11,679 bases of DNA from an uncultured Varibaculum sp. (GCA_947253735.1 CAMYAU010000043.1:1-11679); one strand, 5' to 3'. Shown: positions 1 to 6,399, numbered from the stretch's first letter. Numbers and translations are program-made. Notes: generated from the sequence alone by a model not told the origin.

Positions 1-40
1 AGGCGAGGGAAGCAAGAGAAGATGAAAGTTTACGTTTCAC
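1..40 (-). CDS. 5' end of an unidentified gene, possibly with a signal peptide (partial, runs off left edge)
   Basis: On the minus strand, 18 bases after the erpA stop, a GTG at 38-40 opens a frame that stays open to the window edge and encodes MKRKLSSSLASLA. An AGGA lies 7 nt before the GTG, so the start has a plausible ribosome binding site. The short basic stretch followed by small and hydrophobic residues resembles the beginning of a signal peptide, so an exported or lipid-anchored protein is likely, but 13 codons do not identify it. It would be the fourth gene of the minus-strand operon. The frame is too short to be certain it is coding. Confidence 0.4.
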   Translation of the reverse strand, partial: MKRKLSSSLASLA

Positions 41-58
41 GGCTAGGTCCTATCTTTT

Positions 59-418
59 TTAATGGAATGACTGTCCGCAGGCGCAAGAACCTACCGCATT
101 CGGGTTATCAATAGTGAAACCCTGACGCTCGATAGTGTCAGAGAAATCAATAGAAGCCCCCTCTAGGTAGGGGTTAGACATTTTGTCGACTACAACCTCG
201 ACTCCGGGAGCGAACTCTACTACCGCGTCGCCCTCGAGAAGGCGTTCATCAAAGTACAGCTGATAAATAAGCCCTGAGCATCCTCCTGGCTGTACGGCTA
301 TCCGCAGACGCAGGTCATCACGCCCCTCTTGATCGAGTAGCGATTTTACTTTCTTAGTCGCAGCTTCAGTCAAAGTGACTTTGTGGGTAGCGGTCTTTTC
401 GACCTGTTCTTCACTCAT
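59..418 (-). CDS. erpA: Iron-sulfur cluster insertion protein ErpA (A-type carrier, HesB/IscA family)
   Basis: This 119-residue cytoplasmic A-type carrier is expected to receive Fe-S clusters from the assembly scaffold and pass them to apo-enzymes. The three family cysteines are present: Cys47 in PGGCSGLIY, and Cys112 and Cys114 in the C-terminal GSCACGQSF. The core runs from VTLTEAA (about residue 14) to the C-terminus, which is normal length for the family. The ATG start at 416-418 is preceded by AGGGAGA at good spacing. It lies 72 bases downstream of the glycerate-kinase-like gene on the same strand, with a possible promoter of its own in that gap. ErpA, glycerate kinase and DUF3043 genes are also neighbours in Mycobacterium (Rv2204c-Rv2206, from memory). 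The call to the A-type family is firm. ErpA rather than another A-type name follows actinobacterial usage. Confidence 0.93.
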   Translation of the reverse strand: MSEEQVEKTATHKVTLTEAATKKVKSLLDQEGRDDLRLRIAVQPGGCSGLIYQLYFDERLLEGDAVVEFAPGVEVVVDKMSNPYLEGASIDFSDTIERQGFTIDNPNAVGSCACGQSFH

Positions 419-441
419 GATTCTCCCTGTAACAAATCATA
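419..441 (-). promoter_or_regulatory. Possible erpA promoter (-10 TATGAT) and short leader with Shine-Dalgarno
   Basis: On the minus strand TATGAT (plus positions 436-441) is one base from the consensus -10. Transcription would begin near 429, giving a leader of about 11 nt containing AGGGAGA just before the ATG. I find no convincing -35 hexamer 16-18 bases further upstream. erpA may therefore have its own weak promoter as well as read-through from the two upstream genes. Confidence 0.4.
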
Positions 442-490
442 TTGGTTAACTTAGCTAGTGCTTAGCCTAGTCCAAGCCGGCCCCTACTGG

Positions 491-1492
491 CTATCGCGAC
501 CAGGTACGCGCTAAGCGAAGTCCAGCCTCTTTCATACCGTAACTTTCGAAGGAAAATTGGTAGACACCATCGATTCCCTGCTCGGCCATCTCTGGTCTAC
601 TAAGATTATTTTTACTGGTAACTACCACTATCGGTAGCCCTAACTTACTGGCTATGCCACTCAAATGTGCTACCGGGGAGCCGGGAAGATTCCAGGGCGA
701 AAGTTCCGGGATATTCGCCACTAGCAAATCCGCGTTTTCTAAGACTTGCGGCAGTCTAGTGTGTTCGTCCAAGAAATCAGCGGCGAAATCTAAGCGAGCC
801 CCCAGCCTGCCCAGCAGTTCCCCTATTCCCCAAGCACATCCTCCTGCCGGCAAAGTTCCGATTTGGGTTTCCTGCAGCTTTCCGCTGGTATTCGCCTTGG
901 AAAGCTCGAGATAACGCTGATGACCGAACTTTTGTGCTTCGATCAGTATTGTTTCCCAGTTTTCTTTAGTTATTTGTGCAATTTCCGGATGAGTTTTTGC
1001 TATCGTAGCGAGCACTCCGGAAGGGGAAAATAGTGGTTTGGGACTACCGGTAACTACTACCGTATGGGCGAGGGCGCGCCCCAGGTTTTCCCAGATTTGC
1101 GGGTCAGGATTTTCCTGACCGTAGGCCCGTGCCACTCCTCGTATAAAAGAGGAAGGAAAATCTGGCAGTTCCTCAAGGTTTACTAAAGCTGCTGCTTCGG
1201 GAGATAAATATTCGCTTTGTAAGGATTGTCCCAGGTGACAGGCAGGAAGATAAAGGGGGTTCCCCGCTTCTAATAACGCCACTAGGCGCTTGCCGGCCTC
1301 TTCTGGATCAACTCTGCCAGGAAAAATATCTGCTATCGGGTAACTAGCTGACACTTCCGAATACCCCCAGGAATAGGGGACAATTTGTAGCTGGTCACGG
1401 CTTTGGTGGCTTAACCATCCGGCTTTAAGGGCCTCCCCTAGCTCTTGTGCACTAGCGGAGGCCCTGCCGGTAACTGCCAGAACAATTTGCAC
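491..1492 (-). CDS. Glycerate-kinase-family protein with degenerate signature motifs
   Basis: This 333-residue protein aligns along its length with type 1 glycerate kinases (GarK/GlxK; they phosphorylate D-glycerate). Matching features are the N-terminal strand and helix (IVLAVTG...AQELGEALKAGW, 3-26), a glycine-rich LPAGGCAWGIGELLGRLGARL-like segment (214-234), and ADLLVANIPELSPWNLPGSP at 254-273. The two most characteristic motifs are not intact. The DGGEGT-type motif that normally follows the second strand is replaced by YSWGYSEVSAS (40-50). The TGEGRxDxQTxxGK-type motif is reduced to ANIPELSPWNLPG (259-271). It may not be an active glycerate kinase; a changed substrate or a non-catalytic role is possible. 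The GTG start (1490-1492) abuts the TAA of the dipeptidase gene, so its ribosome binding site (AGGTGG) lies inside that gene and the two are probably translationally coupled. Family assignment is fairly sure; activity is doubtful. Confidence 0.75.
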   Translation of the reverse strand: MQIVLAVTGRASASAQELGEALKAGWLSHQSRDQLQIVPYSWGYSEVSASYPIADIFPGRVDPEEAGKRLVALLEAGNPLYLPACHLGQSLQSEYLSPEAAALVNLEELPDFPSSFIRGVARAYGQENPDPQIWENLGRALAHTVVVTGSPKPLFSPSGVLATIAKTHPEIAQITKENWETILIEAQKFGHQRYLELSKANTSGKLQETQIGTLPAGGCAWGIGELLGRLGARLDFAADFLDEHTRLPQVLENADLLVANIPELSPWNLPGSPVAHLSGIASKLGLPIVVVTSKNNLSRPEMAEQGIDGVYQFSFESYGMKEAGLRLARTWSR

Positions 1493-2842
1493 TTAAAGCT
1501 GGCCACCTAGCCGGGTGAGGAACAATGCCTCAGCGGTAATTGCGTTGCGCAAGTCCCCTAAGTCTTGGGATTCATTTTCCGAGTGGGCATTAGTGGCCGG
1601 ATCTTCTACCCCGGTGATTAAAATATCGGCGTGCGGGAAGACCTGTGCCAGGTCAGCAGTCATAGGGATCGCTCCCCCACACCCGATATCTACCGCATCT
1701 TTCTCCCATGCGGTCGATAGCGCCCATTTCATATCTTTTTCGGCCTCAGACGATTCGGCTTGATAGGAGGGGCCGCATTCGAGAACCTCGGTTTCAACTT
1801 CGGCGCCAAAAGGTGCATTCTCTTTCAAGAATGTGCTCAAAGCCTGTGCACATTCAGCAGTGTCAGTTCCCGGAGCAGTACGCAGGGAGAGACGCAAACA
1901 GGTTTCTGGAACGAGGGCGTTGGCACTTTCGGAGCGGGAACGCTGATCCCAACCAACTACGCAAAGTGCGGGTTGATTCCATAGCCGCGATGCTACGTCC
2001 CCTTTCCCTGCCAGCTTAAAGCTCTCTACCACCTGCGCATCTTCCTTAAATAGTTCTTCCGGATAATGAACATCTGCACTGGTAGAGCCACCCAAACCAG
2101 GTACTGCCAAACTACCATCGGGATTGAAACATTTCGCTAACAACAGGCTGGCAACCGTGACTGCATCCAGTACCGGGCCACCGTAAGCTCCCGAATGCAG
2201 GGCACTTTCCATTACCTTAACTTTCACATCCATACTGGCCACGCCGCGCAAAGTAGCAGTTAGTGCCGGTTCTCCTACCCGCCAGTTATCGGAGTCGCAA
2301 ACAATAATCACGTCAGCGGCTAAATCTTCCCGATATTTTTCAATAAAGTTACGGAAAGAGGGCGAACCTATTTCTTCTTCACCCTCGATATAGCAGGTCA
2401 CGTTAACTGGGCATTTATCTGCCAGAGCCAGCAGCGCCCCATAGTGAACCATGACCCCTGCCCCATCATCGGAGGTACCGCGTCCATAAAGCCGACCATC
2501 CTTTTCAGTGGCGATAAAAGGATCAGTCGTCCACCGTTCGCGGGGACCAGCAGGCTGCACATCATGGTGAGCATAAAGCAGCACCGTTTTCGCCTGCGGG
2601 TCAACTATCTTGCGAGCAACTACCGCAGGCATTCCGTCTTCACCACTGGGGGTGGGGGCTGTTTTCACTTCGGTTTCCATCCCGAGATTAGAGAACAATT
2701 CCGCGAGGTGACGGGCAGATTGCTCAACTTCTTCGCGGGAAGCTGATGAAACTGAAGGAATCGCTACCAGTTTCCCTAGCTCACTTTTAACATCATCAAA
2801 AACGCGGTTAGAGGCCGCTTTAATTTCCGAAATATCACTCAT
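1493..2842 (-). CDS. M20-family zinc metallopeptidase (dipeptidase, CNDP-like)
   Basis: This 449-residue cytoplasmic M20 peptidase hydrolyses dipeptides or similar small amide substrates with two metal ions. All expected metal-site residues are visible when compared with carnosinase-type enzymes: His92 and Asp94 in AHHDVQP, Asp125 as bridging ligand in GRGTSDDGAG, Glu156 (general base) and Glu157 in EGEEEIGS, Asp185 in CDSDNW, and His420 in TNAHSENE. The dimerisation (lid) domain occupies about 195-310 and begins with ALHSGAYGG, whose His216 matches the conserved substrate-binding histidine. Length is typical. The ATG start (2840-2842) has no Shine-Dalgarno sequence; TAATCT lies 7 nt upstream, suggesting a leaderless transcript. 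It is the first gene of the minus-strand operon and its stop touches the next start. The exact dipeptide substrate cannot be read from sequence. Confidence 0.93.
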   Translation of the reverse strand: MSDISEIKAASNRVFDDVKSELGKLVAIPSVSSASREEVEQSARHLAELFSNLGMETEVKTAPTPSGEDGMPAVVARKIVDPQAKTVLLYAHHDVQPAGPRERWTTDPFIATEKDGRLYGRGTSDDGAGVMVHYGALLALADKCPVNVTCYIEGEEEIGSPSFRNFIEKYREDLAADVIIVCDSDNWRVGEPALTATLRGVASMDVKVKVMESALHSGAYGGPVLDAVTVASLLLAKCFNPDGSLAVPGLGGSTSADVHYPEELFKEDAQVVESFKLAGKGDVASRLWNQPALCVVGWDQRSRSESANALVPETCLRLSLRTAPGTDTAECAQALSTFLKENAPFGAEVETEVLECGPSYQAESSEAEKDMKWALSTAWEKDAVDIGCGGAIPMTADLAQVFPHADILITGVEDPATNAHSENESQDLGDLRNAITAEALFLTRLGGQL

Positions 2843-2849
2843 ACTTGCC

Positions 2850-2855
2850 AGATTA
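2850..2855 (-). promoter_or_regulatory. Putative -10 (TAATCT) for leaderless dipeptidase mRNA
   Basis: On the minus strand TAATCT is followed by exactly 7 nt (GGCAAGT) and then the ATG of the dipeptidase. A transcript starting 6-8 nt after a TANNNT hexamer would begin at or next to the ATG. No Shine-Dalgarno sequence or clear -35 element is present. This layout is known for leaderless genes in actinobacteria; that it is used here is inference. Confidence 0.45.
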
Positions 2856-2948
2856 CCCCGATAGCACCTCGGAGGAGAAAGGATAGTTGCTAGCTTTCAA
2901 CGCGAGCAGCAAGCTGGAACAGATTTCCCCCCGCCCGTCCTCCCCAGA

Positions 2949-2954
2949 TAACCT
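2949..2954 (+). promoter_or_regulatory. Putative -10 (TAACCT) for leaderless DUF3043 mRNA
   Basis: TAACCT lies 6 nt (GGATGA) before the GTG at 2961. The GGA in that spacer is too close to the start to be a good ribosome binding site. No -35 hexamer is visible 16-18 bases upstream, where the sequence is a C-rich run. The position fits a transcript starting at the GTG itself. Confidence 0.4.
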
Positions 2955-2960
2955 GGATGA

Positions 2961-3590
2961 GTGAAACTTTTTGGACGCAGCAAAGACGAAGATGAAGCTA
3001 CGACGCCTGATACGGGCAAGGGCAAAGGACGCCCCACCCCTAAACGTAAAGTAGCAGAAGCAAAAAACCTCCGACCACTGGTCGTAGACAAAAAAGAGGC
3101 CCGAAAACGCCGTCGCGAGCAACGTGACAAGCTGTACAAGAAACAGCAGGCCGCCTTAGATGGCCACGGAGACGAACGCTATCTTCCCTATAACGATCAA
3201 GGTCCGTTACGCCGTTATATTCGTGATTATGTGGACGCCCGTTTCGCTATCGGCGAGTTATTTATGCCGATGGTATTGGTCTTCTTGATTTTATCGATTG
3301 CTTTTTCTCGGAACCAGCAGCTCAACTTAATTTTACTCTTTTCTATGTGGGCCTTGCTGATACTGGCACTCATCGAAGCGGTAGTCACCACCATGATTAT
3401 CAACCGTTCCCTAATGTCAGTCACCGGCGGAGATAAACGGGTGAAGAAAGCCAATGGACGCTACATATTGATGCGTCTGGCGAGCCCGCGGAGAATGCGC
3501 CGTCCTCGTCCTTCTGGTCCGCGCGGTCCTCGCCCCGACATTAAAGAGTATGCCAGCGATATTCGTGCCTATATGCTGACTCGCCCCTAG
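2961..3590 (+). CDS. DUF3043 family membrane protein
   Basis: This 209-residue protein belongs to an actinobacterial family of unknown function. The N-terminal 70 residues are highly charged and probably disordered (KGKGRPTPKRK, RKRRREQRDKLYKKQQ). The family hallmark follows at about 79-100: DQGPLRRYIRDYVDARFAIGE. Two hydrophobic segments at about 97-116 and 120-147 are likely membrane helices. The C-terminal tail is basic (RRMRRPRPSGPRGPRP, 177-192). The GTG start giving MKLFGRSK is chosen because family members usually begin close to an FGRK/FGRSK-like motif; an ATG four bases upstream is out of frame. It is divergent from the dipeptidase gene with 118 bases between them, and its TAG overlaps the stop of convergent pyrD. 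Function is unknown. Confidence 0.88.
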   Translation: MKLFGRSKDEDEATTPDTGKGKGRPTPKRKVAEAKNLRPLVVDKKEARKRRREQRDKLYKKQQAALDGHGDERYLPYNDQGPLRRYIRDYVDARFAIGELFMPMVLVFLILSIAFSRNQQLNLILLFSMWALLILALIEAVVTTMIINRSLMSVTGGDKRVKKANGRYILMRLASPRRMRRPRPSGPRGPRPDIKEYASDIRAYMLTRP

Positions 3591-4663
3591 CGAGTTTTGC
3601 GCAGCGGCAACGCGGGTAGCCCGACAGAAAGCTCTTTGTTCAGTTTCCCCGCGAAGCTGGGACCCTGGTAGATAAGCGCGGTGAATGCCTCCAAAAGATC
3701 AGCTCCGGCGTCCAGGAACTGACGAGCAGCAGCGGCGTCTTCAATGCCGCCACACCCAATAATCAAGTAGTCATCGCCTAGCTGCTCGCGTAGTAAACGA
3801 ACTACTTCCAAGGCACGTGCTTTCAAAGGGGGCCCGGACAGTCCCCCCTCGCCATAATCGTGATTAATAGTGGTATTAGTGGCAATCACTCCCGCTAGCC
3901 CCACTTCTTTCACGATTCCAGATAACTCTTTTAACTGCTCATCTGTTAAGTCAGGAGCTAGTTTTACTAGTACCGGGACCTGACGTCCGGCACTTTCCTT
4001 AGCAGCATTTATCACTGCTTGCCCAATTTCGCGCAGCTGCTCGCTGGCTTGCAAACTGCGCAACCCGGGAGTGTTGGGAGAGGAAATATTAATCACTAGG
4101 TAGTCTGCATATTTTGCTAGCAGGAGTGCGCTAGCGCGGTAATCATCTGCTGCCGCAGCTAGATCGGTAGTCTTATTCTTCCCCAGGTTCACCCCCAAGA
4201 TTAGAGATCTGCCCGCCGCGGTGCTTCGTAGTCGTTGTAGACGCCATGCCATTTGGGAGGCACCCTGATTATTGAAGCCCATGCGATTGCGCACCGCGCG
4301 TTGATCCAATATCCTCCACAATCTCGGCTGTTCATTTCCAGGCTGGGGACGTGGAGTTACTGTTCCTACCTCTACGAAGGCGAATCCGAAAGCACCGAAC
4401 TGCAAGGGGGCCAAAGCGTCTTTATCCATCCCGGCCGCCAAGCCCAAATATCCCGGAACTGGCCTGGCTAGAGATTTCAATCCCTGCCCATCACCTACCC
4501 ATCCGCTTTTCAAGGTTCCCACTGACCCAGAGAAAAGCGCTCTAATCAGCCCAGTTAGGCCAGGAACCCGCGAAATCAGATAGAGGGATTTCATGGTTGC
4601 GTCGTGACATTTTTCCGCATCTAAACGCGAAATCACCTGTTTGAATAAGAATCGATATAGCAC
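3587..4663 (-). CDS. pyrD: Dihydroorotate dehydrogenase (quinone), class 2
   Basis: This 358-residue enzyme oxidises dihydroorotate to orotate in pyrimidine synthesis and passes electrons through FMN to membrane quinone. Class 2 is shown by the N-terminal helical extension (about 1-45) ahead of the barrel and by a serine catalytic base, Ser195 in NISSPNTPGLR (192-202). FMN and substrate motifs follow in order: GLAAGMDK (74-81), NRMGFNNQG (126-134), KLAPDLTDEQ (234-243), ATNTTI (261-266), GGLSGPPL (273-280), IIGCGGI (301-307) and ALIYQGP (329-335). Length is normal. The GTG start at 4661-4663 fits homologues that begin only a few residues before FxxLDxExxH. GAGG sits just 2 nt from the GTG, too close for an ordinary Shine-Dalgarno, whereas TACAAT lies 7 nt upstream. 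Its final TAG shares a CTAG with the end of the convergent DUF3043 gene. Confidence 0.95.
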   Translation of the reverse strand: MLYRFLFKQVISRLDAEKCHDATMKSLYLISRVPGLTGLIRALFSGSVGTLKSGWVGDGQGLKSLARPVPGYLGLAAGMDKDALAPLQFGAFGFAFVEVGTVTPRPQPGNEQPRLWRILDQRAVRNRMGFNNQGASQMAWRLQRLRSTAAGRSLILGVNLGKNKTTDLAAAADDYRASALLLAKYADYLVINISSPNTPGLRSLQASEQLREIGQAVINAAKESAGRQVPVLVKLAPDLTDEQLKELSGIVKEVGLAGVIATNTTINHDYGEGGLSGPPLKARALEVVRLLREQLGDDYLIIGCGGIEDAAAARQFLDAGADLLEAFTALIYQGPSFAGKLNKELSVGLPALPLRKTR

Positions 4664-4670
4664 GCCCTCA

Positions 4671-4701
4671 ATTGTACTTAAAAGCTGACGCCGGTACTTA
4701 A
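4671..4701 (-). promoter_or_regulatory. Putative pyrD promoter: -10 TACAAT and two TTAAGTAC repeats 20 bp apart
   Basis: On the minus strand TACAAT (plus 4671-4676) ends 7 nt before the pyrD GTG, so transcription would start at the start codon (leaderless). The octamer TTAAGTAC occurs twice in the same orientation, at plus 4674-4681 overlapping the -10 and at plus 4694-4701 in the -35 zone. Their starts are 20 bp apart, about two helical turns, as expected for tandem half-sites of a regulator. No consensus -35 is visible. Regulator binding is inference. Confidence 0.4.
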
Positions 4702-4750
4702 TAGTGCACCCGCAGTTTTCCCTAGCATTGGGTTCCGCAGATTTTAGAGG

Positions 4751-5383
4751 CTAGTCCCACCACAGGCACCAGCCCGGACAGGCCCATTTAGGGTCCGCGC
4801 TATAGAGTTCATCCGGTGCAGATCCCTGCCCCAAGGCAAGTTTATTTTGGTAGGTTTGCCAAATTTTTCGCGCTTGGTGAGCAGAGGGTTCCCCCGCCCC
4901 TTCTGCGGAACTCTCCACCACAAACAAAGTGTCTACGCTTACTCGTTCGTCCCAACGCGACGATCCAATTACATATCCAGAAAGATAAACCCGCCCCGGA
5001 TTAGCAATACAGGCATTAAGAAAAGCCAGCAAAGTTGGGGCATCGTTTTGTCGATCAGCTAAGGCTACGCGGGGAAGTGCTGCCAGCAGCGCACGGGCAC
5101 CCTCGGCATCTAAACCATGAAACCGTTGATAGTCTCCAATTCCCTGCCCGGCACCTAAATTATTTTTCAAGATTTCCGGGATATTCGTTTTCTGCAGCCA
5201 CCCAAGCGGCCCATAGAGGCCAGAAGGCAGATCAGGGTCATCTTCCAGCATGTCTAGTAATAATTTGTCTCCGGTTTCACCTAAGAATTCAGGTGTAGAC
5301 AGGGCAAAGAAATCAGAACTGATAAGGCGCTCGCCAAGCGCCGGTTTTAAGGATTCACGAGTCGGCGGAGAAGTTGTAGTCAT
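4751..5383 (-). CDS. Conserved-looking hypothetical protein, unrecognised (210 aa)
   Basis: I do not recognise this protein. It has no signal peptide or membrane segment, so it is probably cytoplasmic. The first half includes acidic stretches (LLLDMLEDDPDLPSG, 41-55) and GQGIGDYQRFHGLD (79-92). The middle has a likely beta-rich region (GRVYLSGYVIG...VSVDTLFVVES, 130-158). The C-terminus is unusual: KWACPGWCLWWD, with Cys202 and Cys206 and four tryptophans in the last 12 residues. The ATG has a near-perfect AAGGAG five bases upstream, and codon use looks like that of its neighbours, so I believe it is a real gene. It lies 87 bases upstream of pyrD on the same strand and is divergent from the RNA methyltransferase gene. 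Neither neighbour gives a clear functional hint. Confidence 0.75.
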   Translation of the reverse strand: MTTTSPPTRESLKPALGERLISSDFFALSTPEFLGETGDKLLLDMLEDDPDLPSGLYGPLGWLQKTNIPEILKNNLGAGQGIGDYQRFHGLDAEGARALLAALPRVALADRQNDAPTLLAFLNACIANPGRVYLSGYVIGSSRWDERVSVDTLFVVESSAEGAGEPSAHQARKIWQTYQNKLALGQGSAPDELYSADPKWACPGWCLWWD

Positions 5384-5388
5384 GGGAA

Positions 5389-5394
5389 CTCCTT
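5389..5394 (-). promoter_or_regulatory. Strong Shine-Dalgarno (AAGGAG) for the 210-aa hypothetical protein
   Basis: On the minus strand AAGGAG is followed by TTCCC and the ATG at 5381-5383. This fixes the start of the unrecognised gene and shows that this genome does use canonical ribosome binding sites, in contrast to the neighbouring genes that lack them. Confidence 0.75.
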
Positions 5395-5424
5395 GATGAT
5401 TGGTTACTTGGCCCTACTTTCTTA

Positions 5425-5450
5425 CTCCCGCTAGTGAGGGAGAGAACTAG
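5425..5450. repeat. Overlapping short inverted repeats in divergent intergenic region
   Basis: Two interlocking inverted repeats are visible between the divergent hypothetical and methyltransferase genes: CTCCC (5425-5429) with GGGAG (5438-5442), and CTAGT (5431-5435) with ACTAG (5446-5450). Only one of the two pairs can form at a time. Arms are only 5 bp, so chance is a real possibility. They could be an operator for the 210-residue gene. Confidence 0.25.
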
Positions 5451-5518
5451 GAATAAGAAAACCGGGAAAACTTGGGCGCGCTAAACATGTGGAAATCTTT
5501 TTTAAGCGCTCCAGGATC

Positions 5519-5524
5519 TAAAAT
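5519..5524 (+). promoter_or_regulatory. Putative -10 (TAAAAT) for leaderless RNA methyltransferase mRNA
   Basis: TAAAAT ends 6 nt (GGTTAG) before the ATG at 5531. The only purine-rich element, AGGA at 5513-5516, is 14 nt from the ATG, too far for a normal ribosome binding site. A transcript starting 6-7 nt after the hexamer would begin at the ATG. No clear -35 is present, only a T-rich stretch around 5496-5503. Confidence 0.5.
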
Positions 5525-5530
5525 GGTTAG

Positions 5531-6373
5531 ATGCTTATTCCGCTTCGCGATTTATCAGACCCTCGGGTACGTGACTTTACCCAGCTGAAAGATGTCAACC
5601 TGCGGAAAAGCTTTGAGGCCGAGCATGGACTGTATTTAGCGGAAAGTTTTTCGGTAATTTCGCGCGCTTTAGCTGCCGGGCATCATCCTCGTTCGATTTT
5701 AACTAACCGGCATTGGCTAGGACGCCTGCAAGAAACTTTGGGACCCCGGGCTGCCAATATTCCTATTTATGTAGCTGAAGAGGAACAACTAACTCAGCTT
5801 ACCGGGTTCAGTATGCATCGCGGGGCGATCGCCGCGATGGAACGTCCCGCTTTACCGGAACTGGACAAAGTGCTATCTAAGGCACGGACGGTGCTGATCT
5901 TAGAGGATCTGGTTGACCACACCAATGTTGGCGCTGCGATTCGCTCGGCAGCGGCAATGGGTTTCGACGCCATTTTAACCAGCCCGCATTGCGCTGATCC
6001 CCTCTATCGCCGGGCAGTGCGGGTTTCTATGGGAACCGTATTTTCCCTCCCCTGGACCCAGATTGCTGCCTGGCCCGATACGCGCCAGCTGAAAACACAC
6101 GGATTCACAGTTGCGGGACTAGCGTTATCTAACCAGGCGGTTTCCCTGCCAGATTTTTGTGCCTCCCTGCAATCCGAGGTAGCGCAAGGACTAGCACCAA
6201 AAGTAGCGTTAGTACTGGGCACTGAAGGGCCGGGAATGACTAAACAAGCACTGACAAGCTGCGATCAACTAGTAAAAATCCCGCTCACTCACGGGGTAGA
6301 TTCTTTAAATGTGGCCGCGGCGGGAGCCGTCGCCTGCTATGCGGTGAGCCAAGCATTAGGAAGTTTTGCTTAA
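5531..6373 (+). CDS. SpoU/TrmH-family RNA 2'-O-methyltransferase
   Basis: This 280-residue SPOUT-class enzyme transfers a methyl group from S-adenosylmethionine to a ribose 2'-hydroxyl in tRNA or rRNA. The N-terminal third (about 12-105) resembles the SpoU substrate-binding domain (LRKSFEAEHGLYLAES, 24-39). The three SpoU motifs are present: motif 1 at 124-144 (LEDLVDHTNVGAAIRSAAAMG-like, with Asn132 and Arg138), motif 2 VLGTEGPGM at 228-236 (Glu232), and motif 3 IPLTHGVDSLNVAAAGAV at 250-267 (Ser258, Asn260). These form the trefoil-knot cofactor site of a dimeric enzyme. Length is typical. The ATG has no usable Shine-Dalgarno but a -10-like TAAAAT 6 nt upstream. It stands alone between a divergent and a convergent gene, so it is probably monocistronic. 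Which RNA and position it modifies cannot be deduced. Confidence 0.92.
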   Translation: MLIPLRDLSDPRVRDFTQLKDVNLRKSFEAEHGLYLAESFSVISRALAAGHHPRSILTNRHWLGRLQETLGPRAANIPIYVAEEEQLTQLTGFSMHRGAIAAMERPALPELDKVLSKARTVLILEDLVDHTNVGAAIRSAAAMGFDAILTSPHCADPLYRRAVRVSMGTVFSLPWTQIAAWPDTRQLKTHGFTVAGLALSNQAVSLPDFCASLQSEVAQGLAPKVALVLGTEGPGMTKQALTSCDQLVKIPLTHGVDSLNVAAAGAVACYAVSQALGSFA

Positions 6374-6385
6374 GATCGCAAGGGG

Positions 6386-6399
6386 CGAGGTCACCCTCG
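6386..6399. terminator. Small hairpin after methyltransferase gene (possible terminator component)
   Basis: CGAGG (6386-6390), loop TCAC, CCTCG (6395-6399) forms a 5-bp GC-rich stem 12 nt after the TAA. An outer GGGG (6382-6385) could also pair with CCCC (6410-6413). There is no U-tract. It may contribute to ending the methyltransferase transcript. Confidence 0.3.

Noticed and set aside
2853..3139. Two minus-strand open frames opposite the start of DUF3043
   Set aside because: They overlap the DUF3043 hallmark coding region and the dipeptidase promoter gap, and show no family motifs.
5523..5588. A 21-codon frame (MVRCLF...) with AGGA six bases upstream, overlapping the methyltransferase start out of frame
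   Set aside because: The spacing is attractive, but if transcription starts at about 5531, as the -10 suggests, this ATG is not in the mRNA. The peptide merely shadows the methyltransferase codons.
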